Positions 1-4,998 of a stretch of 5,673 nucleotides of DNA are shown piece by piece; the stretch's first letter is position 1, and each line of letters starts with the position of its first letter. The translations under genes were made by a program, and so were the position numbers. Origin of the DNA: Xanthobacteraceae bacterium (lineage in GTDB: Bacteria; Pseudomonadota; Alphaproteobacteria; Rhizobiales; Xanthobacteraceae); the NCBI GenBank assembly GCA_030043285.1, contig JASHXZ010000170.1:1-5673 (forward strand), given 5' to 3'. Under the pieces are notes generated by a model. The model searched no databases, was not told the origin of the DNA, and worked only from the letters and a program-made list of their open reading frames with translations.

Positions 1-75
1 CCGCAGATCGAAAAGCCCGACGAGTTCGTCGCCGCGCTGGAAAGCTTTTTGGCCGCCCGGCAAAAGGCGGCATGA
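1..75 (+). CDS. C-terminal end of a probable alpha/beta hydrolase (partial)
   Basis: An open frame runs from the first base to a TGA at 73-75 and gives 24 residues, starting PQIEKPDEFVAALESFLAAR. Such an ending (E-x-P-x-x-F, then an amphipathic helix with a F-L motif) is typical of alpha/beta hydrolases just after the catalytic histidine, which would lie off the window. The stop is 9 nt before the next start, and the GAGGT ribosome site of the next gene overlaps this stop, so the two genes are probably co-transcribed and translationally coupled. A hydrolase next to a flavin monooxygenase would fit a degradation operon. The family call rests on a short tail only; coding status is more certain than function. 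Confidence 0.55.
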   Translation, partial: PQIEKPDEFVAALESFLAARQKAA

Positions 76-84
76 GGTCTTCGC

Positions 85-1248
85 ATGCGATTTTTCAATT
101 TCCATCTGATGCCGTACGCGCACGCCGATCTGGATGAGATCGGCCGTCTCGGCAGCGCCTGGGTCACGTATCCCAATAGTCATTACGATCCGGAAAAGGG
201 CGCCGATCTCTACGACGACTATCTCGACCAGATGGAGTTCGCCGATCAGCTCGGCTTCGACGGCGTCTGTTTGAACGAGCATCATCAGACCGCCTACGGG
301 TTGATGCCGATTCCCGGCGTCATCGCCGGCGCGCTGTCGCGGGCCGTCAAGCGCGCCAAAATCGCAATTCTCGGCCGCGCGCTGCCGCTGACCAACAATC
401 CGCTGAATATCGCCGAAGAATACGCCATGCTCGACAATTTGACGCGCGGCCGCCTGATCGCCGGCTTCGTGCGCGGCATCGGCGCCGAGTATCATTCGTC
501 GGGCGTCAATCCGGCGCTCTCGCAGGAGCGCTTCGCCGAGGCGCACGATCTGATCGTGCGGGCCTGGACCGAGCCCGGCCCGTTCGCCTATGCGGGCAAG
601 CATTATCAGTTCCGCTACGTCAATCCGTGGCCGCGGCCGTATCAGAGCCCGCATCCGCCGATCTGGATTCCGTCGCAGGGCTCGAGCTCGACCATCCGCT
701 GGGCCGCGCGCATGCGCTACACCTATTGCCAGACGCTCTCCCCGATCGCCGCGGTGGCGCGGTTCTTTCAGCTCTACCGCGACGAGGCCGAAAAGGCCGG
801 CTACGAGGCATCGGCCGACCAGCTGGCCTGGTCGAACACGATCTATGTCGGCGAGACCGACAAGAAGGCGCTGCGCGAGGCGCGGCCGCATCTCGAGGCG
901 TTGGTCAATTACTTCCTGAAGATGCCGGTGCAGATGCTGCTGCCGCCGGGCTACACCGACGTCGCCTCGATGAAGCGCGTGCGCGCCGTGAAGGTCACCG
1001 GCAAGACGCAGTCGATCGAGGAGTTGATCGCGTCCGGCGTCGTCATCGTCGGCGGCCCGGAGACGGTGCGGCAGAAGCTCGCCGAGTATCAGGACCTCGC
1101 CGGCTTCAACACCTCGCTGACCAAGACCCAGTTCGGCACGCTGCCCAACGCAATGGCGCGCGCCAACATGACGGCGATTGCCGAAGAGATCATCCCGCAC
1201 TTCCGCGACCGCGCCCCGCAACGCGCCGCGAAGCAGGCCGCGGAGTAA
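85..1248 (+). CDS. LLM class (luciferase-like) flavin-dependent oxidoreductase
   Basis: The 387-residue product belongs to the bacterial luciferase-like monooxygenase family: TIM-barrel enzymes that use reduced flavin, usually FMNH2 from a separate reductase, and O2 to oxidise an organic substrate in the cytoplasm. Visible marks are the N-terminal barrel strand MRFFNFHLMPY, the E-H-H motif at about 65-67 in the G-F-D-G-V-x-x-N-E-H-H context, L-D-N-L-T-R-G-R-L-I-A-G-F at about 116-128, E-R-F-x-E-A-x-x-L-I at about 148-157, P-R-P-Y-Q-x-P-H-P-P-I-W at about 183-194, and a late G-G-P-E-T-V-R-Q-K-L helix start. Length is normal for the family and nothing is missing. ATG 85 is preceded by GAGGT at 74-78 with a 6-nt spacer. 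The upstream hydrolase-like gene ends 9 nt before. The substrate cannot be told from sequence; alkane-, terpene- or sulfonate-type monooxygenation are all possible. A hairpin begins 8 nt after the stop. Confidence 0.93.
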   Translation: MRFFNFHLMPYAHADLDEIGRLGSAWVTYPNSHYDPEKGADLYDDYLDQMEFADQLGFDGVCLNEHHQTAYGLMPIPGVIAGALSRAVKRAKIAILGRALPLTNNPLNIAEEYAMLDNLTRGRLIAGFVRGIGAEYHSSGVNPALSQERFAEAHDLIVRAWTEPGPFAYAGKHYQFRYVNPWPRPYQSPHPPIWIPSQGSSSTIRWAARMRYTYCQTLSPIAAVARFFQLYRDEAEKAGYEASADQLAWSNTIYVGETDKKALREARPHLEALVNYFLKMPVQMLLPPGYTDVASMKRVRAVKVTGKTQSIEELIASGVVIVGGPETVRQKLAEYQDLAGFNTSLTKTQFGTLPNAMARANMTAIAEEIIPHFRDRAPQRAAKQAAE

Positions 1249-1256
1249 CTCCTTTT

Positions 1257-1280
1257 CCTCCCCCGCGAAAGCGGGGGAGG
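1257..1280 (+). terminator. Candidate transcription stop hairpin after the oxidoreductase gene
   Basis: A perfect 10-bp stem, CCTCCCCCGC with GCGGGGGAGG, encloses a GAAA tetraloop and lies 8 nt after the TAA of the oxidoreductase. No T-tract follows; the next bases are G-rich, so this is not a classical intrinsic terminator. It may protect the 3' end of the mRNA or assist Rho. It is also the left end of the larger palindromic element. Confidence 0.4.
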
Positions 1281-1417
1281 GGGACCGCGCGAAGCGCGGT
1301 GGAGGGGGCGCAGGCATCAACGAATCTCTTTCGTTGCAAGCGAAGCGGCGAGTCCGGCGCCCCTTCCACCATCTTGCTGCGCAAGATGGTCCCCCTTCCC
1401 CGCTTCCGCGGGGAAGG
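1257..1417. repeat. Symmetric five-hairpin palindromic intergenic element
   Basis: A 161-bp GC-rich element starts 8 nt after the oxidoreductase gene. It has outer hairpins at both ends (1257-1280: 10-bp stem, GAAA loop; 1394-1417: 10-bp stem, TTCC loop), inner hairpins (1284-1300: 7-bp stem, GAA loop; 1368-1390: 10-bp stem, TGC loop) and a small central one (1319-1335: AACGAA/TTCGTT). The two halves are inverted copies: the outer hairpins agree at 21 of 24 positions when one is reverse-complemented, and G-rich linkers follow in both halves. The inner stems differ in sequence but both are perfect. Short GC-rich palindromic elements of this kind are dispersed between genes in many Bradyrhizobium-like genomes, so this is probably one copy of such a family (inference). 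No transposase or clear target duplication is seen. Confidence 0.8.
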
Positions 1418-1547
1418 ATGAAGACAAGCAATCCCGTTCTCGCGATGCGGCTGCATCCGAGTTCTTGGCACGGCACGGCACGAAACGTTGCCTCCCGGGC
1501 AAATAAAATGAGGGAGGCGGAGCGCCGACAGGCGCGTAGTCAAGAGC

Positions 1548-1644
1548 CGCGCCACGCGTTGCGACGTTACCGTCCCAACACGCTTCGGGCGCGGCGCGCG
1601 CCACGCAGTTGCGGCGTTGCCGCCGCAATGCGCTTCGGGCGCGC
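1548..1644. repeat. Two tandem ~48-bp units, each with two hairpins
   Basis: Unit 1 (1548-1594) and unit 2 (1597-1644) share CGCGCCACGC at the start, TTGCG-CGTT--CCG in the middle and CGCTTCGGGCGCG at the end, with a one-base length difference. Each folds into a stem with a 4-nt loop: 1559-1578 (seven pairs and one C-C mismatch) and 1609-1628 (eight perfect pairs). A second hairpin sits around TTCGG, with GCGC arms in unit 2 at 1630-1642. The A1564-T1573 pair of unit 1 is G1614-C1623 in unit 2, a compensatory change. This favours selection on the folded form, although one pair is weak statistical support. Confidence 0.7.
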
Positions 1645-1778
1645 TCGCCTCTCGGCGCTCCGTCGCGGCATTCCTCGTGCGGCTTTAAGGCTGCGCACGA
1701 TTCGGTCCAGGCCGCGCGTCACGCCAGCGGGAGGAGCGGGCGTTACCCGATCACCGCTGACGCCTAAGCCATGCACCT

Positions 1779-1846
1779 GACACCCCGACCGTAGTGTCGA
1801 GGGGGTCGATACCCGGACCGCCCGGGAGCGGCGTGTGTGGCGCCGC
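1779..1846. other. Row of three stem-loops, possible structured RNA segment
   Basis: Three inverted repeats follow one another almost without gaps. At 1779-1807, GAC-CCCC-GAC pairs with GTC-GGGG-GTC through small bulges around a CGTAGT loop. At 1812-1826, CCCGG pairs with CCGGG. At 1828-1846, GCGGCG pairs with CGCCGC. No promoter or T-tract that would define an RNA gene was recognised, and I do not match it to 6S, tmRNA, SRP or RNase P RNA. It may equally be part of a dispersed repeat. Confidence 0.4.
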
Positions 1847-2002
1847 CCGCAGGAACCGCACTCGCTTCCGCCTAACAGGAGCACCCTCGCGAAAGGCATC
1901 CCTCAGGAGCGAGCGGCGCGCCTAAGACGACATCGCGGGATGGTTGTCAAGCTTGTCGTGTCACGGGCGGCTGAGCCATTGATTCTGCGCCATTTTTTGT
2001 TC

Positions 2003-2041
2003 TTCGCTCCAACCGTTCGCTCCGGCCGTTCGCTCCAACCG
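2003..2041. repeat. Three 13-bp direct tandem repeats
   Basis: Three contiguous copies lie at 2003-2015, 2016-2028 and 2029-2041. The first and third are identical (TTCGCTCCAACCG) and the middle one differs at two adjacent bases (GG for AA). A six-T run lies just upstream at 1993-1998. The array is about 90 bp beyond the stop codon of the minus-strand porin gene. It could be a protein-binding array or a slippage product; no function is evident. Confidence 0.85.
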
Positions 2042-2058
2042 TCGCCGCTTATGCGGGT

Positions 2059-2108
2059 ATGATTCGCAGGAATCATCAGCCGGATACCGCGATGCGCGAT
2101 CCGGGCTG
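2059..2108 (-). terminator. Double hairpin after the outer membrane protein gene
   Basis: Two adjacent inverted repeats lie 24 nt downstream of the porin stop on the minus strand. The nearer one (2077-2108) pairs CAGC-CGGAT with ATCCG-GCTG through a one-base bulge and continues inside as CGCG-ATG-CGCG. The further one (2059-2076) contains ATGATTC-GCAG-GAATCAT, a perfect 7-bp stem. No T-run follows, so a Rho-assisted stop or mRNA 3'-end protection is more likely than a classical intrinsic terminator. Confidence 0.5.
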
Positions 2109-2131
2109 TTGGACGAAAGGGCTGGAATCGA

Positions 2132-2899
2132 TCAGTAGCGGGCGGAAACGGGACCCGGCCAATTGAACCTGTAATTAAGGCCGACACGGACGATGTTGTC
2201 GGTCAGCAGAACGTTGCGGCTGTTGAAGATATCAGTTCCGATTACGACAGGGGGATTGATGTATTGAGATGAGCCAAAATCCGCGAACAGGTACTCTGCC
2301 TTGAGTGACCAATTCGGTAGGAATGCCCACTCGATCCCGCCCCCCGCGGTCCAGCCCGTGCGATTACTGGAGTCGGAGACCGAGTTTCCATCGAGCAAAT
2401 TAAGCACCGTGACGGTGGTACTTGCAAAAGCCGCGCCGCCGGTCACGTAAAATAGCCACCCGGCAGAGCTATAGCCAATCCGTCCGCGCAACGTGTCGAG
2501 CCAATTCTCCCGCATGGTATTCAAAGAGGCAGTGTTGAACGGAAGCAGATCGAACGCGCTTCCCGTTTTGTTGGTCCACGAGAAATCATCCTCGATACCG
2601 ATGACCCAACTCGACGCGAATTGGTAATTGCAGCCCACAGTGCCGCCGAACAGGCCGCCACTGAGATCAAAAGGATTGGTGATAGGAAGGCCTACGCTGG
2701 TGGGGACGCGGTCGCTTGCGTCGATGGATTTGCTGCTGCCCCAATTGCCGCCGCCTTCGATACCCACATAGCAGCCGGTCCAACTGGCGGCGGCTGGAGG
2801 AAGCGCGGGCGCCTTGAGCGGCATACCCATGTCGGCAGCCATGGCGGGCGCGGCAGCCATCGCGCCAACGAAGACAAGGCCGAGCAGCGATTGCTTCAT
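2132..2899 (-). CDS. Outer membrane beta-barrel porin-family protein (Omp25/31-like)
   Basis: The 255-residue product is a small outer membrane beta-barrel protein of the type abundant in Hyphomicrobiales, probably structural or a general pore; no specific substrate is evident. It begins with a signal peptide, MKQSLLGLVFVGAMAAAPAMA, with likely cleavage after residue 21 (A-M-A before A-D). A short Pro/Ala-rich linker follows, then the first strand W-T-G-C-Y-V-G-I-E-G-G at about 40-50. Later strands are typical amphipathic ones, e.g. S-S-W-V-I-G-I-E-D-D-F-S-W and W-S-L-K-A-E-Y-L-F-A-D-F-G. The end V-R-V-G-L-N-Y-R-F-N is the usual last strand, followed by a short tail ending A-R-Y. Cys43 and Cys90 could pair in the periplasm. 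I chose ATG 2899 because the signal peptide then starts with M-K; a GTG at 2920 is in frame but would add seven residues and falls in the ribosome-site hairpin. The gene stands alone on its strand, followed by a double hairpin. Confidence 0.9.
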   Translation of the reverse strand: MKQSLLGLVFVGAMAAAPAMAADMGMPLKAPALPPAAASWTGCYVGIEGGGNWGSSKSIDASDRVPTSVGLPITNPFDLSGGLFGGTVGCNYQFASSWVIGIEDDFSWTNKTGSAFDLLPFNTASLNTMRENWLDTLRGRIGYSSAGWLFYVTGGAAFASTTVTVLNLLDGNSVSDSSNRTGWTAGGGIEWAFLPNWSLKAEYLFADFGSSQYINPPVVIGTDIFNSRNVLLTDNIVRVGLNYRFNWPGPVSARY

Positions 2900-2903
2900 T
2901 GCC

Positions 2904-2920
2904 GTGCCCTTTTTTGGCAC
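2904..2920 (-). promoter_or_regulatory. Hairpin enclosing the ribosome binding site of the porin gene
   Basis: On the minus strand GTGCC and GGCAC pair around the loop AAAAAAG, four bases before the ATG at 2899. The purine-rich loop and the first stem bases (AAAAAAGGG) are the only Shine-Dalgarno-like sequence for this gene. The fold could expose the site in the loop or modulate ribosome access. The pairing is seen directly; a regulatory role is inference. Confidence 0.35.
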
Positions 2921-2938
2921 TCCAAATAGCTTCTGCCA

Positions 2939-2970
2939 TCTTATCCGCGCCCTGCCGGGCAGGCTGTAAC
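2939..2970 (-). promoter_or_regulatory. Weak promoter-like sequence with a palindrome, upstream of the porin gene
   Basis: Upstream of the porin gene on the minus strand, GTTACA (2965-2970) and GATAAG (2940-2945) each match four of six bases of the TTGACA and TATAAT boxes. Their 19-nt spacing is longer than ideal. The palindrome CCTGCC-G-GGCAGG (2951-2963, plus strand) fills the spacer and could be an operator or just a short hairpin. This is a weak match and may be chance. Confidence 0.2.
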
Positions 2971-2972
2971 TT

Positions 2973-3149
2973 TTAGAACACAGTGAGTGAGATTTTTAAC
3001 CTACGGTTGGCCGCCTTTGCCTTCACGGTACTGACATAATCCCGGCTGCCCTTGAGCCGCCTGGCGAGGTCGCCCTGCCGCCGCAGGCCGGCGTGCCAGC
3101 GCCGTTGAGCAAGTAGCTCAGGTTTCGCTGCGCTCGCTCGGATTACAAG
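2973..3149 (-). pseudogene. Unrecognised start-less reading frame, possible gene remnant
   Basis: A 58-codon frame lies between a TAG (3150-3152) and a TAA (2973-2975), with no ATG, GTG or TTG in its first two thirds. Its middle translates to a plausible basic helical segment, RQGDLARRLKGSRDYVSTVK followed by A-K-A-A-N-R-R-L. This loosely recalls a helix-turn-helix, but I cannot assign it to a family. It lies between the small hypothetical gene and the porin gene. It may be the tail of a decayed gene or a chance open frame in GC-rich DNA; only weak confidence is justified. Confidence 0.2.
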
Positions 3150-3167
3150 CTATCTTACACTTACTCA

Positions 3168-3428
3168 TCAGTGTTTCTGCCGCCACGAACCTTTCAGATA
3201 GAACCAGCGTTCGCTTCTGCCGTCCTCGGACGTGATGGTGAAGGACTGGACCGAGATGCCCCTTAACTCGCCAGCGATGCGCGCCAGCTTGCGCGCTTCT
3301 TTGAATGACGGGAGGTCGAACGTCAGCGGTTTTGTACGCCTGCCCTCGCGAACGTATTGGATGGTGAATTTCGAGCTCGCTTGCGTGGCGGCGCTTTTGC
3401 GCTCGCGGGATGCAGATTTCCGAAGCAC
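3168..3428 (-). CDS. Small hypothetical protein (86 aa)
   Basis: I do not recognise the family. From GTG 3428 the product is 86 residues. A basic Lys/Arg/Ser-rich start of about 18 residues is followed by K-F-T-I-Q-Y-V-R-E-G, a likely strand, then L-T-F-D-L-P-S-F-K-E-A-R-K-L-A-R-I-A-G-E-L (strand, then helix), S-V-Q-S-F-T-I-T-S (strand) and R-S-E-R-W-F-Y-L-K-G-S-W near the end. This alternation looks like a real compact alpha/beta fold, and third positions favour G/C from about residue 20 on. GTG 3428 was chosen because AGGTGG lies 3 nt before it; an in-frame TTG at 3449 would add seven residues but has no close ribosome site. It overlaps the end of a second candidate ORF in another frame, so an N-terminal part may be encoded there through a frameshift. 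No membrane segment or signal is seen. Confidence 0.55.
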   Translation of the reverse strand: MLRKSASRERKSAATQASSKFTIQYVREGRRTKPLTFDLPSFKEARKLARIAGELRGISVQSFTITSEDGRSERWFYLKGSWRQKH

Positions 3429-3559
3429 GGTCCACCTGCCAGTTGGCAAAACCGAATCGCTTCTACCTCACCGCCTTCGATATGGAAAAAAGCCATATGA
3501 AAGGGCCCATAGCGCCATTCGGGTGCGGCGGCATCTACGCGTTGCGGCTCTTTCGCCAT
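3323..3559 (-). CDS. Possible small hypothetical ORF (78 aa), overlapping its neighbours
   Basis: An ATG-started frame of 78 codons overlaps the 3' end of the next upstream small gene by 25 nt and the start of the downstream one by about 106 nt. Its first 50 residues look protein-like (E-W-R-Y-G-P-F-H-M-A-F-F-H-I-E-G-G-E-V-E-A-I-R-F), while the last 28 are Arg/Pro/Ala/Ser-rich as expected of a wrong frame. One reading is that the true gene leaves this frame near 3410-3440 and continues in the frame of the downstream small gene, which would make the pair one frameshifted gene. The ribosome site before ATG 3559 is weak. Family not recognised; moderate to low confidence. Confidence 0.3.
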   Translation of the reverse strand: MAKEPQRVDAAAPEWRYGPFHMAFFHIEGGEVEAIRFCQLAGGPCFGNLHPASAKAPPRKRARNSPSNTFARAGVQNR

Positions 3560-3714
3560 GGCAATCCGACCCGAGCGATCGCATCGCTCATGCCGACGAC
3601 GGTGCCGCAGATGATGAGCAGCCTCGCCACGATCAGGTCGGCATCAAGCGGCTCTGTTGACTCTGCTGGCGCCTCTCGATACAATCTGAGGGTGTGGAGC
3701 CGTATCTGCTGCAT
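3535..3714 (-). CDS. Small hypothetical protein (59 aa)
   Basis: The 59-residue product starts MQQIRLHTLRLYREAP, followed by an acidic turn (S-T-E-P-L-D-A-D) and a hydrophobic helix, L-I-V-A-R-L-L-I-I-C-G-T-V-V-G-M, then a basic end (W-R-K-S-R). ATG 3714 has AAGGGCG about 8 nt upstream, a good ribosome site; an in-frame TTG at 3759 is less likely. Codon use from GAT-GCC-GAC onward looks coding, with G/C-rich third positions. The hydrophobic stretch is short for a membrane span and is broken by Arg, so a cytoplasmic helix is as likely. It is first in a run of small overlapping ORFs on this strand, divergent from the methyltransferase gene (97-nt gap). No family recognised. Confidence 0.5.
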   Translation of the reverse strand: MQQIRLHTLRLYREAPAESTEPLDADLIVARLLIICGTVVGMSDAIARVGLPWRKSRNA

Positions 3715-3811
3715 CGAAGACGCCCTTATGCCGAAGCGGCGAGATTTGCTTCCCGGCAATCTGCACCGACTTTACCGTTGACGGATCGATTTCGATAAGA
3801 GGGCAGGCGCC

Positions 3812-4897
3812 ATGCATGGCTCGTTAGATGACGATGCTTCGACCGCTTTCTCGAGCGAACCGGAGTTCGGCGAAGACACGGCGCTGGTCTCGCGGATCAT
3901 CGACGCCTACAAATATGCCGTTGCGAATTTCGAAGGTCACGGCACCTCGAAGTGGGCGGGCATCAACGACCGCTCCGCCGCACTGCATTCCACGCTGCTC
4001 AGCGGCTCCGTGGCCGAGGTCACGGCGCAGCTCCGCTACCCCGCCACGCACGAACTGCTTTGCGGCTTCGACGAGGCGACGCTGTCGGTCTGTGCGAAGC
4101 ACAAGGCGGAGGACCGCGCCACGCGCGAGGCGGTGGGCGCCGGTGTGCACAAGATGCTCGTTCGCCTGGCCGAAGCGGTTGGCGCCATTCCGACCTGGGA
4201 GATCGACACCAGACGTCTGGACAATCGCGACCTGAGAATCGACACGCTTTTCGCCAGGCTCGATGCGACGTTGGGTTTTGCGGTCGACTTTCCGAACCCC
4301 TACCCCGACGAATTCGGCTTGCGATCATCGCGCGGCATCGTCAGCGAACGCGCCCTGTATGCGATTTATCAGGCCTGGCGCATTGCCACTTGGGCCGGCA
4401 CTGCGGCGCGCGTTCTGGAAATCGCGGCCGGTACGGGGCGCACCGCCTATTATGCGCGCAAGCTTGGCTTCTGCGATTATACGATCATCGATCTGCCGCT
4501 GGCCAATGTCGCCCAGGCGAACTTTTTAGGGCGCGTTCTCGACCCCTCCGCCATTGTCCTGTCGAACGAGGATCGCGCCGGCGCCCAAACCGACAAGATA
4601 CGAATTTTCGGTCCGGCCTGGTTCGATGCGTCAACGGAGCATTTTGACGTTGCCCTCAACGCCGATTCAATCACGGAAATGGATCGCCGTCGCGCCGTCT
4701 CATATTTCGAGCAGCTGGCGAGTCGTGCCGACGTCTTCATTTCGATCAATTGCGAAACGAATTCATTTGTCGTTCGCGAACTCCCGACCTTTGCGGGCAT
4801 TGCCACGCGGCCGACACGATATCCTTACTGGCTCGATGAGGGCTATGTGGAGGAGACGTTCCTGTTCGCACCGCGGAGCCACGTCCCTCGGATATAG
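3812..4897 (+). CDS. Putative sugar O-methyltransferase (NanM-like, SAM-dependent)
   Basis: The 361-residue product has a long N-terminal helical part (about 1-195) and a C-terminal class I SAM-dependent methyltransferase fold. Motif I is V-L-E-I-A-A-G-T-G at 201-209, followed by R-T-A-Y-Y-A-R-K-L-G; the usual form in this family is E-I-G-G-G-x-G. The next strand gives Y-T-I-I-D-L-P at 223-229, N-A-D-S-I-T-E-M sits at 283-290, S-I-N at 311-313, and R-P-T-R-Y-P-Y-W at 333-340. The I-D-L-P and N-x-x-S-x-x-E-M pair is characteristic of the putative sugar O-methyltransferase family (TIGR04371-type), which by context elsewhere is thought to methylate surface sugars; the substrate here is unknown. 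ATG 3812 has AGAGGG and GGCAGG within 14 nt upstream; another ATG at 3816 is out of frame. No glycosyltransferase or polysaccharide gene is near, so it is a stand-alone gene in this window. It converges on the SRPBCC gene. Confidence 0.75.
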   Translation: MHGSLDDDASTAFSSEPEFGEDTALVSRIIDAYKYAVANFEGHGTSKWAGINDRSAALHSTLLSGSVAEVTAQLRYPATHELLCGFDEATLSVCAKHKAEDRATREAVGAGVHKMLVRLAEAVGAIPTWEIDTRRLDNRDLRIDTLFARLDATLGFAVDFPNPYPDEFGLRSSRGIVSERALYAIYQAWRIATWAGTAARVLEIAAGTGRTAYYARKLGFCDYTIIDLPLANVAQANFLGRVLDPSAIVLSNEDRAGAQTDKIRIFGPAWFDASTEHFDVALNADSITEMDRRRAVSYFEQLASRADVFISINCETNSFVVRELPTFAGIATRPTRYPYWLDEGYVEETFLFAPRSHVPRI

Positions 4898-4940
4898 CGC
4901 CGGAAATCTAGCGCAAAATCTTGCTCAGATAGCACCACCC

Positions 4941-4962
4941 TCGTCACGCCCGGCAATGACGA
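4941..4962. repeat. Short inverted repeat between convergent genes, possible shared terminator
   Basis: TCGTCA (4941-4946) and TGACGA (4957-4962) form a perfect 6-bp stem around ACGCCCGGCA-like sequence. It lies 43 nt after the methyltransferase stop and 36 nt beyond the SRPBCC stop on the other strand. The wording (CGTCA, a CCGGC core, TGACG) resembles a shortened copy of the CGTCAT-GCCGGGC palindromes common between genes in Bradyrhizobium-like genomes (from memory, not searched). It may serve as a bidirectional stop; no T-run is present. Confidence 0.45.
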
Positions 4963-4998
4963 ACAAAGGAGCGCGATTCAATTACAGCAGAACGTGCG

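Larger units (their letters stand above)
1418..2131. other. Gene-free, GC-rich structured region between convergent genes
   Basis: No convincing gene is seen here on either strand. The open frames are rich in Arg, Pro, Ala and Ser, with no family resemblance, no good ribosome site and no signal or domain. The region is full of short inverted repeats instead: GCCTCCC/GGGAGGC at 1490-1518 around an AT-rich 15-nt loop; GCGCC-GACA-GGCGC at 1522-1535; the tandem pair 1548-1644; the stem-loops 1779-1846; CTCGC/GCGAG around 1883-1910; and the 13-bp repeats at 2003-2041. It may be a mosaic of dispersed repeats, a decayed insertion or a structured RNA. Its position between the 3' ends of two convergent genes is typical for accumulated intergenic repeats. 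Confidence 0.6.

Noticed and set aside
1257..1417. CRISPR array or attachment site
   Set aside because: There are no regularly spaced identical repeats with unique spacers and no integrase nearby; the element is a nested inverted repeat.
627..1421. Long plus-strand open frame inside and beyond the oxidoreductase gene
   Set aside because: It lies in another frame of a clear family gene, is rich in Arg, Ala, Gly and Asp as expected of GC-rich shadow frames, and runs on through the palindromic element.
1190..1555. Minus-strand frame of 121 codons through the palindromic element
   Set aside because: It overlaps the end of the oxidoreductase gene, and its middle is simply the translated hairpin element.
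1567..1899. Minus-strand frame of 110 codons in the gene-free region
   Set aside because: It is Arg/Ser/Pro/Gly-rich, has no good ribosome site or recognised domain, and crosses the tandem repeat and stem-loops, so the DNA structure explains the openness better.
1980..2000. Intrinsic terminator before the six-T run at 1993-1998
   Set aside because: Only three or four base pairs can form upstream (GGC/GCC), too weak for a terminator stem.
3118..3435. Minus-strand frame of 105 codons overlapping the small hypothetical gene
   Set aside because: The competing frame (3168-3428) has the better residue pattern and third-position bias; this one is His/Arg/Gln-rich and irregular.
3232..3660. Plus-strand frame of 142 codons opposite the small ORFs
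   Set aside because: The composition is irregular and it has no convincing ribosome site; the opposite strand explains the coding signal.
3766..3800. Sigma-70-type promoter for the methyltransferase gene
   Set aside because: TTGACG at 3778-3783 lacks a -10 box at the right distance (ATAAGA is only about 11 nt away), and an alternative TTTACC/ATAAGA pair would put the transcript start inside the ribosome site.
3952..4647. Plus-strand frame of 231 codons inside the methyltransferase gene
   Set aside because: It is an Arg/Gly/His-rich shadow of a gene with clear SAM-binding motifs.
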